Assembly: GCA_002425305.1 (NCBI GenBank)
Contig: DILZ01000013.1
Span: 10,816-16,580 of the forward strand
DNA length: 5,765 bases
Source of the DNA: Ruminococcaceae bacterium UBA5579
GTDB lineage: Bacteria > Bacillota > Clostridia > Oscillospirales > Ruminococcaceae
Direction: 5' to 3'
Below are positions 1 through 5,765 of the stretch, piece by piece (the stretch's first letter is position 1; every line of letters starts with the position of its first letter). A program made the translations under genes and the position numbers. The notes beneath the pieces were generated by a model. The model was not told the origin of the DNA. It made no database searches and saw nothing but the letters and a program-made list of their open reading frames with translations.

Positions 1-2292
1 GGAGCGTATCTTCGAGTACCGCCCGCGAATAGCAAACAGCAGCAGACTTACCACAATGGCGTCAACTCTGTCGTCGCACATATACTGTTTCCATTTGCTG
101 TCCACTTCATACCATATCGTATCCGGTTTTTCATCGCCGACAGAAAGCTCTATATTCAATCTGCTCTTGCCGTCATGCTCTCCCCAGTAGAAACCGTGGA
201 TCACTATCTCTTTTTTATCGCCGGTCGAGGTGATCCACTCGCCCCTGGAGCCGTCATCCTCCAGCAGACAGTAGGTCATACCCTGTTCGACAGCGTTTGT
301 TTCTGCCAAAGAGCCTTTTCTGCACACGATACGAACATCGTGACATTCCAGGAACGCTTCTTCCTCCAGTCTGGTATTCATTCCTTCGATCACAACTGTT
401 TTCAATCGCTTGCACTGATAAAAGGCTTTTCTCCTGATCAGAAGACAGCTCTTCGGAATGCGGATCTCCTCCAAGGCGGTACAGATCGCGAATGCGCTGA
501 AGTCAATGAATTTGATGTTTTCGGACAGCTTAACGTCCCGCAGATCATAGCAGCGCAGGAACGCGTTGGTGGAAATATTCATAACAGAATCCGGGATAGA
601 TACCGACGTGATATTTTTCTTATAAAAAGCTCTGTCGCCGATGGATCTTACGGGAATGCCGTTAAATTCCTCGGGAATGATCGCGTTTATGTTCCTTGAA
701 CCGTAACGGACGAATTTTACTCCGTTTTCGTATTGACAGTACTCAAATTCGGCGTCCTGCATATGCAGACCCAACAATCCCCCGACAGACTTGTCCATCC
801 GATAGAATCTCTTTATGAAAGTGCTTTTTTCCTCCAGCTCAGCGGGATAGAGGTGCACTAACGCCTCTGTGTCGTAATCCCTTGGGTAGAGTGGGTAATA
901 ATCCGTACCGAAAAGCTCGTCTATGGGCAGCTCGATATGTGTGTCTCTGCTTGCCTTCCAAAGGATCAGATCACCCGGCCGGATATATTCGCGGACAGCT
1001 TTCGCCAGTTCGGAAAGGGCTGTGAACGCGGTGATCGGAGCCTCCGGGTTTTCCCTCATAGCGCCCTCATACATACGGTCGGAATATTGCCCATAACAGA
1101 AAAATCTATCCATTTTGTAGCGGACAATAGTGGCGCCGATGCGAGTGTGGATATCCTCGGCTTTCTCACCCAGCTCCGCGACATCTCCGACTACCACGAT
1201 CTTTCTGCCGCCTTTGTCCGGAGACAAGTCTGCCATAGTCTTCAGGTCATTCTCAATACTCTCCAGAGATGCGTTGAAGCAGTCTACAAACAGGTTATAC
1301 GGTCCTATCTTCATATGGTTTTGTCTGAGAGAATAGGAAATGTGAACCTTATTTATCGAACGCACAAGGAACTCGTCATCAATACCGTTGAGACTGCCTA
1401 TTGCAAAAGCAGCCATACAGTTGTATATATTGGGTCTGCCAATCATATGACAAAAGACATCTTTTATCACGCGACCCTGCCAATGTATATCGAAAGAGGT
1501 ACCCTCGTTGGATATCTTGATATTGCTGGCATAAATGTCCGCCTCGGGATTTTCCAGCGAATAGTAGATCGCTTTGCAGCGCGGATGATAGTTTCTGAGA
1601 ATATCATCGTCCATATTAAGGAGCGCAATGCCGTCATGGTCCATTTCCTCCACAAGAGAGGATTTGATCCTGAACGTCGTTTCGCGATCCCCGTAGACCT
1701 CTGCGTGATTGTCGTATATGTTAGTCATTACAACCACTTTCGGCTGAAAAGCGATAGCAAGCTTCTGCGTCAGGTTAATATCCTCATATATCTTGATGCA
1801 GGCTTCCTGAACATAGAAACGCAGGTCATTGGGCATGACATTCTGCAGCCGTTTTGAAAGGAAGTAGATATTGTTCTGATTGGAAAAGGTCTTTTCCGTT
1901 GAGGCAATGTTACCCAGTATAGCCGCAATGGTCTCCTTCATTGAAGTTTTACCGGTAGACCCGGTCACGGCGATACGGACCGTATCGGGGTACTCGTCCA
2001 CAAAGAGCTTGCACAATCCTACATAGCGATCGAGCGCGTTGTTGATCTTTACAACGGGTATCTCAAGCGAGCCCTCTTCGATCTCTCTGTCCGAAATGAT
2101 AAAAGGGCACATTTTCGGGTTGATCAGCGTCAGGTCTTCGCAGTCGTTGTTGATGTCGAAGAAAGCGTCACCCTCTTCCAGCGTGGTGTATCTGGCGTTG
2201 ATACCCGCTACTCTCAGATCCTGGCGTTCGATCAACTCTGCAGGAACCTCTGCCTCCAGATGATCGCACAACTCTTTGATGGTAAAATTCAT
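1..2292 (-). CDS. MurF-like Mur ligase fused to BspA-type leucine-rich repeats and a further C-terminal domain (partial, 3' end beyond left edge)
   Basis: The frame is open for 764 codons from ATG at 2292 to the window edge, with no stop. Residues 1-104 are a short, divergent Mur-ligase N-terminal domain. Residues 105-460 are the ATP-binding and C-terminal ligase domains: P-loop GSTGKTS (111-117), TFSNQNN (135-141), TNIYDNHAEVYG (190-201), Lys210 exactly 14 residues after His196 as for the carbamylated lysine of MurF, LNMDDD (225-230), GRPNIYNCMAA (285-295), VDCFNAS (336-342), GDVAELG (369-375), His382 and WKASRD (445-450). Residues about 515-668 are BspA-like LRR_5 repeats (IPEEFNGIPVRSIGDRAF and following units of about 23 residues). 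Residues about 687-764 begin another domain (TIWYEVDSKW, then DDRVDAIVVSLLLFAI). No signal peptide or membrane span is seen, so it should be cytoplasmic. Canonical MurF is about 450 residues, so everything after about 460 is extra. By family it should form an ATP-dependent amide bond, probably using D-Ala-D-Ala made by the upstream genes. The acceptor is unknown. AAGGAG lies 12 bases before the ATG, a little far; an in-frame TTG at 2301 is only 3 bases from it and is less likely. Confidence 0.88.
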   Translation of the reverse strand, partial: MNFTIKELCDHLEAEVPAELIERQDLRVAGINARYTTLEEGDAFFDINNDCEDLTLINPKMCPFIISDREIEEGSLEIPVVKINNALDRYVGLCKLFVDEYPDTVRIAVTGSTGKTSMKETIAAILGNIASTEKTFSNQNNIYFLSKRLQNVMPNDLRFYVQEACIKIYEDINLTQKLAIAFQPKVVVMTNIYDNHAEVYGDRETTFRIKSSLVEEMDHDGIALLNMDDDILRNYHPRCKAIYYSLENPEADIYASNIKISNEGTSFDIHWQGRVIKDVFCHMIGRPNIYNCMAAFAIGSLNGIDDEFLVRSINKVHISYSLRQNHMKIGPYNLFVDCFNASLESIENDLKTMADLSPDKGGRKIVVVGDVAELGEKAEDIHTRIGATIVRYKMDRFFCYGQYSDRMYEGAMRENPEAPITAFTALSELAKAVREYIRPGDLILWKASRDTHIELPIDELFGTDYYPLYPRDYDTEALVHLYPAELEEKSTFIKRFYRMDKSVGGLLGLHMQDAEFEYCQYENGVKFVRYGSRNINAIIPEEFNGIPVRSIGDRAFYKKNITSVSIPDSVMNISTNAFLRCYDLRDVKLSENIKFIDFSAFAICTALEEIRIPKSCLLIRRKAFYQCKRLKTVVIEGMNTRLEEEAFLECHDVRIVCRKGSLAETNAVEQGMTYCLLEDDGSRGEWITSTGDKKEIVIHGFYWGEHDGKSRLNIELSVGDEKPDTIWYEVDSKWKQYMCDDRVDAIVVSLLLFAIRGRYSKIRS

Positions 2293-2304
2293 GATCTGCA
2301 AACA

Positions 2305-2310
2305 CTCCTT
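2305..2310 (-). promoter_or_regulatory. Ribosome-binding site of the MurF-like fusion gene
   Basis: The minus strand reads AAGGAG here, 12 bases before the ATG at 2292. The spacing is longer than usual, so translation may be moderate, but no better-placed start codon is seen. The site lies just past the end of the ugd-like relic. Confidence 0.55.
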
Positions 2311-2318
2311 TTGGTTAT

Positions 2319-2503
2319 CTGATATATTTCCCGGGTATAACCGGCTAAAAGCTCAAGGCTGTATCTGTTCGCTGTGACGACACCGCCTGTCGCTTTAAAT
2401 ATCTTTCAATTGCCGACCGCATTGTTTCCGCATATTTCTCTTTCGTAAAAACAGAAATCATATATAATCACTTCGGCGTCTTTTCTGTCAGACGTTTCAT
2501 TAC
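2319..2503 (-). pseudogene. Decayed 3' end of a second UDP-glucose dehydrogenase gene
   Basis: Conceptual translation of the minus strand gives VMKRLTEK, then after a one-base deletion near 2479 AEVIIYDF, then an in-frame TGA at 2406-2408, then KIFKATGGVVTANRYSLEL and YTREIY. These line up with the last part of the intact ugd next door ([41 protein letters not shown]). Spacing is conserved across the central part, and the TGA falls exactly where the intact gene has Trp368. A few codons are also missing after NRYSLEL. Only about the last 65 codons remain and no start is present, so it cannot be functional. Many of the differences in the conserved parts are at third codon positions, which suggests a homolog that diverged while still under selection rather than a recent tandem copy. 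Alternative: chance similarity, which is unlikely given the length and colinearity. Confidence 0.8.
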
Positions 2504-2525
2504 GATCAATTTGATAAATTGATCG
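2503..2525. repeat. Perfect 23-bp palindrome (10-bp arms, 3-base centre)
   Basis: The plus strand has arms CGATCAATTT and AAATTGATCG separated by GAT. The repeat sits exactly at the edge where similarity to the ugd 3' end stops. Neither strand has a T-run directly after it, and the arms are AT-rich, so an intrinsic terminator is unlikely. It could be a protein-binding site, an mRNA hairpin between ugd and the Mur-ligase gene, or a scar of the rearrangement that left the relic. Confidence 0.6.
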
Positions 2526-2547
2526 GTTCTTTGACAGCATTATCCAT
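2506..2547 (-). other. 13-codon ORF with a strong ribosome-binding site, possible gene-start relic or leader peptide
   Basis: AGGAGG (2553-2558) is followed five bases later by ATG at 2547, only 14 bases after the ugd stop codon. The frame encodes MDNAVKEPINLSN and stops inside the palindrome. The initiation region is as good as those of the real genes, but the product matches nothing I recognise. It may be the surviving 5' end of a deleted gene, or a short leader. It may also be fortuitous, because AAA GGA GGC AGT followed by GAT AAT could itself be a degraded trace of the ugd segment that reads KKNSDN in the intact gene. Translation is not shown. Confidence 0.25.
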
Positions 2548-2561
2548 AACTGCCTCCTTTT

Positions 2562-3773
2562 CTAATCTCTGAAATAAATATCCCTTGTATAGACCTTATC
2601 CATGACCGGTTCGAGCTCGGGACTGTATCGGTTCGCAATAATTACGCTGCTCATCGACTTGAAGGTTTCCCAATCGCTGAGCACCTTGTTTCCCATATAG
2701 CTCTCCTCGGGGAAATTAGGCTCATATATCACCACCTCGGCGCCTTTATCGGTCAGGCGCTTCAAAACGCCCAACATACTGGATTGCCGGAAGTTGTCGG
2801 AATTTTTCTTCATCGTTAGACGATACACCCCGATGACGCAGGGACATTCCCGGCTTTCACTGCCGTATCCCGCTTTCTCCAATATGCGCTGTGTGATAAA
2901 GTCCTTTCGGGTGCTGTTCGCTTCTACGATCGCCTTTATGATGTTATTCGGAACATTCCGATAATTCGCCAACAGCTGCTTGGTATCCTTAGGCAGACAG
3001 TAGCCGCCGTAACCAAAGGACGGGTTGTTGTAATAATCGCCTATCCGCGGATCGCAGCAGATACCTTCTATTATCTGCTTTGTGTCCATTCCGCGTATCT
3101 CCGCATAGGTATCCAGCTCATTAAAGAACGCGACTCTTAAAGCCAGATAAGTGTTTGAAAAGAGCTTTACCGCCTCCGCTTCATCGAGAGCCGTGAGCAG
3201 AACGGGGATGTCTTCTTTCAAAGCGCCTTGCTTCAGCAAAAAGACAAAGCGCTGCGCCGCGTCTGCAAGCTGCCGGTCATTCAAAGGCACGCCCATAATA
3301 ATGCGCGAGGGATACAGTATATCATACAACGCGGAGCCTTCTCGCAAAAACTCAGGCGAAAAAAGTATATTGTTATTACCGAGCCTTTCCCTTACAGACG
3401 CGGTATATCCTACCGGCACGGTAGACTTGATGACAATGACAGCGTTCGGATTGACCTCTGTTACCCGCTGAATGACTTCCTCAACGCAATGCGTATCGAA
3501 ATAATTCTTATCGGGGTCGTAGTCCGTAGGAGTGGCAACTAGCACATAGTCCGCGTCGCGGTAAGCGTCCGATTCGCTTACCTCCGCTGTCAGATTTAGC
3601 TTTTTATCGGCAAGGTACTCTTCTATCTCGTTGTCCATAAAAGGCGAGCGACCGCTGTTTACCGTATCAACTCTTTCCTGTAACAGGTCGAGGATCGTCA
3701 CGTCATTATGCTGTGCCAAGAGAATAGCGTTTGCAAGTCCTACATAGCCGATGCCGGCAACCGTAATTTTCAC
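2562..3773 (-). CDS. ugd: UDP-glucose 6-dehydrogenase (short, Klebsiella-type)
   Basis: The enzyme oxidises UDP-glucose twice with NAD+ to UDP-glucuronate in the cytoplasm, supplying uronic acid for capsule or other surface polysaccharides. The protein has 403 residues. Visible in order: NAD-binding GIGYVG (7-12), ATPTDYD (80-86), STVPVG (117-122), FSPEFLREG (138-146), Lys203 and Asn207 in the central dimer helix, [12 protein letters not shown] (253-264) with catalytic Cys259, and the C-terminal UDP-binding part GVYRL (315-319), KKNSDNFR (322-329) and [10 protein letters not shown] (378-387). It resembles the 388-residue enterobacterial form closely, with a short insertion near residues 301-312. 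GTG at 3773 is chosen because AGGAGG lies 8 bases upstream and the protein then begins MKITVAG as in the family. An in-frame GTG at 3782 overlaps that ribosome-binding site. The gene starts 40 bases after alr, consistent with one transcript. A decayed second ugd 3' end lies just downstream. Confidence 0.96.
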   Translation of the reverse strand: MKITVAGIGYVGLANAILLAQHNDVTILDLLQERVDTVNSGRSPFMDNEIEEYLADKKLNLTAEVSESDAYRDADYVLVATPTDYDPDKNYFDTHCVEEVIQRVTEVNPNAVIVIKSTVPVGYTASVRERLGNNNILFSPEFLREGSALYDILYPSRIIMGVPLNDRQLADAAQRFVFLLKQGALKEDIPVLLTALDEAEAVKLFSNTYLALRVAFFNELDTYAEIRGMDTKQIIEGICCDPRIGDYYNNPSFGYGGYCLPKDTKQLLANYRNVPNNIIKAIVEANSTRKDFITQRILEKAGYGSESRECPCVIGVYRLTMKKNSDNFRQSSMLGVLKRLTDKGAEVVIYEPNFPEESYMGNKVLSDWETFKSMSSVIIANRYSPELEPVMDKVYTRDIYFRD

Positions 3774-3781
3774 GCCGAACA

Positions 3782-3787
3782 CCTCCT
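3782..3787 (-). promoter_or_regulatory. Ribosome-binding site that fixes the ugd start
   Basis: The minus strand reads AGGAGG (within GAGGAGGTG), 8 bases before GTG at 3773. The alternative in-frame GTG at 3782 shares a base with this motif and so cannot use it. Confidence 0.8.
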
Positions 3788-3813
3788 CGTTTTGATGATC
3801 GGAGCCCTTGTTA

Positions 3814-4980
3814 TCAGGTTAGAATCCGCAGAACACGCCCTATGACTTCGTTATTTTTCATATACAGTCTGGGAACTCTTTTGCTGACGGCGCAAAGCAG
3901 CTCGTAAGGAATGGTATTCAGTATTTCCGCAACAACATTTACATGCTGCTTCTGCCCGAATATCTCTATCTCATTGCCCTCCTGCATCTGTGGAAACTGT
4001 GAGAGGTCAACGATGCACATATCCATACAAATTCGTCCAAGCAACGGAGCCGCGCCCCAAGGGGTCTGAAATTTCAGCTTGTTGGACAGACCGCGCATCA
4101 GTCCGTCCGCATAACCCACCGGCAGCACTCCTACGCGAGTTTTCTGCGGTGTACGGAATGTTCTTCCATAGCTGATGTCAGTGCCTTCGTCCAACTCCCT
4201 GACTGTTGATATGCTGGTTTTGAATGTCATTACAGGCTTCAGATCCAGCCGTTCAACATCAGCTCCCGCTCCGTAAAGAGCAATTCCCGGGCGCACCATA
4301 TCCAGGTACATTTCCGGGTATCTGGCAAGCGCGCCGCTGTTCGCGCAATGTCTGATCGCGAATGTCTTTCCGCGCGCTTTCAAGGTATCTATTGTTTTGG
4401 TAAAAACATCAAACTGCTCCCGGGTATAAACTTCGCTATCCGCGTCATCTTCATCGGAGACCGCGAAATGCGTAAAGATACCCTCCGCCTCCAGACCGGG
4501 AAGCTCACAGGTATGGAAGATCGACTCCACACTCTCGGAAAAATGATCGCCCCGTACCAAGAAACCGAGCCGTGACATTCCGGTATCGACCTTAATGTGT
4601 ATCTTCAAGACGCCGCCGACAGCAACGGCGGCAGCACTGTACTTCTCTGCCGTGCTCTCAGACGAAACGGCTTGCGTGATATCATACTGTATCAATTGCG
4701 AGGTCATCTCGGGCGGCGTGTATCCCAATATAAGAACAGGCACCTTAACGCCGTGCGTCCGCAGTTCCTGAGCCTCGTCCAGACTGGAAACAGCTAAATA
4801 GTCGGCACCTAAACGCACCAATTCCTCGGAGACCTGAATTGCTCCATGCCCGTAAGCGTCGGCTTTTACGATCCCCATGTATTTAACGTTGGGACCTATC
4901 GCTTTTCGTGCCTGATGATAATTATGCGCAAGGGCATCCAGATCAATTTCTGCCCATGTTCGACGTAAACTTGTATCCAT
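3814..4980 (-). CDS. alr: Alanine racemase
   Basis: PLP-dependent cytoplasmic enzyme interconverting L- and D-alanine, which provides the substrate of the Ddl encoded just upstream. The protein has 388 residues, the usual length for the family. The PLP lysine is Lys39 in KADAYGHG (39-46). Other landmarks are DTGMSRLGF (132-140), THF (170-172), HCANSGA (211-217), VRPGIALYG (229-237), the catalytic Tyr271 in ISYGRTF (269-275), PVGYADG (287-293), GRICMDM (315-321) and the C-terminal VSKRVPRLY (365-373). Tyr359 in IPYELLC matches Tyr354 of Geobacillus alanine racemase, which is Asn in VanT-type serine racemases, so alanine is the expected substrate. There is no N-terminal membrane domain as in VanT. 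ATG at 4980 follows AGAAGGA by five bases. The gene lies 80 bases after ddl, in the same direction. Confidence 0.97.
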   Translation of the reverse strand: MDTSLRRTWAEIDLDALAHNYHQARKAIGPNVKYMGIVKADAYGHGAIQVSEELVRLGADYLAVSSLDEAQELRTHGVKVPVLILGYTPPEMTSQLIQYDITQAVSSESTAEKYSAAAVAVGGVLKIHIKVDTGMSRLGFLVRGDHFSESVESIFHTCELPGLEAEGIFTHFAVSDEDDADSEVYTREQFDVFTKTIDTLKARGKTFAIRHCANSGALARYPEMYLDMVRPGIALYGAGADVERLDLKPVMTFKTSISTVRELDEGTDISYGRTFRTPQKTRVGVLPVGYADGLMRGLSNKLKFQTPWGAAPLLGRICMDMCIVDLSQFPQMQEGNEIEIFGQKQHVNVVAEILNTIPYELLCAVSKRVPRLYMKNNEVIGRVLRILT

Positions 4981-5018
4981 AACGATCCTTCTTTTTACAA
5001 ATTTAATACACGGTCTTC

Positions 5019-5047
5019 AGTGCTTTTTACAATTCGGTCAAAGCACT
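5019..5047. repeat. Inverted repeat in the ddl-alr gap (8-bp arms, 13-base loop)
   Basis: The plus strand has AGTGCTTT (5019-5026) and AAAGCACT (5040-5047). The repeat begins 13 bases past the ddl stop codon. On the transcript it could fold into a modest hairpin, but it lacks a following U-run, so it is not a convincing terminator. It may affect mRNA stability or the relative output of ddl and alr, or it may be chance. Confidence 0.35.
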
Positions 5048-5060
5048 TTATCGACTGAAC

Positions 5061-5765
5061 TCAGCGCTCAAACGCAAGAGCAATCAATCTGTCCACAAGT
5101 TCCGAGTTCGGTATGCCGGAAGCCTCCCACAGCTTCGGATACATACTTATATTGGTAAAGCCCGGCAGGGTATTGATCTCGTTGAAAACAGGGGTGCCGT
5201 CCGCCGTCAGGAAAAAGTCGACACGGGACAATCCTCTGCACTCCAGAACGGAATAGATCGTAACGGCTGCCTGCTGCAAACGCTCTTGATCTTCGGGTCG
5301 GATCTCAGCGGGAATAACTGTGCGTGAAGCGCTGTTGATGTATTTTGCGGAGAAGTCATAGAATTCATTGGCGGAGAGGACTTCGCCGACAACAGAGGCT
5401 TTGGGGTCTTTGTTTCCCAGTACGGCGACTTCGACCTCACGACCGACTATGGTTTCCTCCACTAAGACCTTTTCATCATGGCTAAGAGCCTCCTCGACAG
5501 CTGCTCTGAGAGCCTCGGGCTTAGCGACCTTCGTAACGCCAACGGATGAACCCGCAGAACACGGCTTTACAAACAGCGGGAACACAGACTTGAAATGTTC
5601 CTCGATAGCGCGATCTTCCCCATCGGGATCCTCCAGATATGCTTTTTTACGCACCAGATAATAATCAGCCTGTCTGATGTTGCTCTTTTCAACGGCGATC
5701 TTCGTCTGCGATTTGTCCATAGAAACGGCAGAGGAGAATACGCCGGGTCCGACATACGGCAGCCC
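5061..5765 (-). CDS. ddl: D-alanine--D-alanine ligase (partial, N-terminal part beyond right edge)
   Basis: ATP-grasp enzyme making D-Ala-D-Ala from two D-alanines in the cytoplasm. The last 234 codons are present, roughly two thirds of a normal Ddl. Numbering from the window edge, the visible landmarks are YVGPGVFSSAVSMDK (4-18, family-typical region before the central domain), FVKPCSAGSSVGVTKV (65-80, ATP-binding lysine and glycine-rich loop), VEETIVGREVEVAVLG (102-117), FYDFSAKY (135-142, omega loop of D-Ala-D-Ala ligases), RVDFF (181-185, metal ligand Asp) and FNEINTLPGFTNISMYPKL (194-212, metal ligands Glu and Asn, and substrate loop). The omega loop is of the D-Ala-D-Ala type rather than the D-lactate or D-serine type seen in Van ligases. 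The frame is open upstream of the Met at 5720, and GLPYVGPGVF upstream of it is conserved family sequence, so that Met is internal. First gene of the visible run, 80 bases before alr. Confidence 0.95.
   Translation of the reverse strand, partial: GLPYVGPGVFSSAVSMDKSQTKIAVEKSNIRQADYYLVRKKAYLEDPDGEDRAIEEHFKSVFPLFVKPCSAGSSVGVTKVAKPEALRAAVEEALSHDEKVLVEETIVGREVEVAVLGNKDPKASVVGEVLSANEFYDFSAKYINSASRTVIPAEIRPEDQERLQQAAVTIYSVLECRGLSRVDFFLTADGTPVFNEINTLPGFTNISMYPKLWEASGIPNSELVDRLIALAFER

Noticed and set aside
175..699. 174-codon open frame on the plus strand
   Set aside because: Antisense to the leucine-rich-repeat part of the fusion gene; repeated codon patterns there keep the opposite strand open. 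No recognisable protein features.
937..1857. 306-codon open frame on the plus strand
   Set aside because: It lies wholly antisense to the Mur-ligase core, whose motifs are unmistakable on the minus strand. Its translation shows no family motif. It is a shadow of the minus-strand codon pattern.
2503..2525. Rho-independent terminator after ugd
   Set aside because: The palindrome is AT-rich and has no T-run immediately after it on either strand.
5003..5032. Possible promoter for alr: TTGTAA, 18 bases, TATTAA on the minus strand
   Set aside because: Each box matches the consensus at only four of six positions and the region is AT-rich, so such a match is expected by chance. An internal promoter cannot be excluded.
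5061..5720. Reading ddl as a complete 219-residue gene starting at the Met at 5720
   Set aside because: The frame stays open to the window edge and the upstream residues GLPYVGPGVFSSAVS are conserved Ddl sequence, so the Met is internal and the gene is partial.
1..5765. Vancomycin-resistance (van) gene cluster
   Set aside because: No vanX, vanY, vanH or regulator genes are seen, and the Alr and Ddl signature residues fit D-Ala-D-Ala synthesis.
1..5765. CRISPR arrays, tRNA or rRNA genes, insertion sequences
   Set aside because: No regularly spaced direct repeats, transposase frames or recognisable RNA-gene sequence were found on either strand by eye.

Overview
The window is a co-directional block of four genes, all on the minus strand, read from the right edge to the left: ddl (partial), alr, ugd, and a very long Mur-ligase fusion gene that runs off the left edge. 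No protein gene is supported on the plus strand. There is no stretch above 300 bases without a gene. The largest gap, between ugd and the Mur-ligase gene, is about 270 bases and is not empty: it holds the decayed 3' end of a second, diverged ugd, a 23-bp palindrome and a tiny ORF with a strong ribosome-binding site.

Strong AGGAGG-type ribosome-binding sites, a GTG start, middling GC and an intracellular use of BspA-type leucine-rich repeats (LRR_5) fit a Bacillota genome, most likely a gut or rumen Clostridium/Ruminococcus-type organism. This taxonomic call is inference, since the window has no rRNA or other marker.

Layout. Ddl joins two D-alanines, and Alr makes D-alanine from L-alanine. 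Ugd oxidises UDP-glucose to UDP-glucuronate. The last protein starts as a MurF-type amide ligase (P-loop, carbamylated-lysine position and C-terminal ligase motifs all visible), continues into about 150 residues of BspA-like leucine-rich repeats, and then enters a third domain that is cut by the window edge. The large fusion is absent from any simple list of complete ORFs because it has no stop codon inside the window. It was translated by hand and is open for 764 codons.

Working together (inference): Alr and Ddl can make D-Ala-D-Ala and a MurF-type enzyme normally attaches that dipeptide to a carboxyl group. The fusion is divergent in the part of MurF that reads the UDP-MurNAc-peptide acceptor, and it sits beside a UDP-glucuronate-forming enzyme. 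One testable reading is a dedicated cassette that attaches D-Ala-D-Ala (or D-Ala) to an alternative, perhaps uronic-acid-containing, acceptor rather than ordinary peptidoglycan synthesis. A plain cell-wall precursor operon with an unusual MurF paralog is the conservative alternative. Residues in Alr and Ddl argue against a D-Ala-D-Ser (VanG/VanC-type) resistance cluster.
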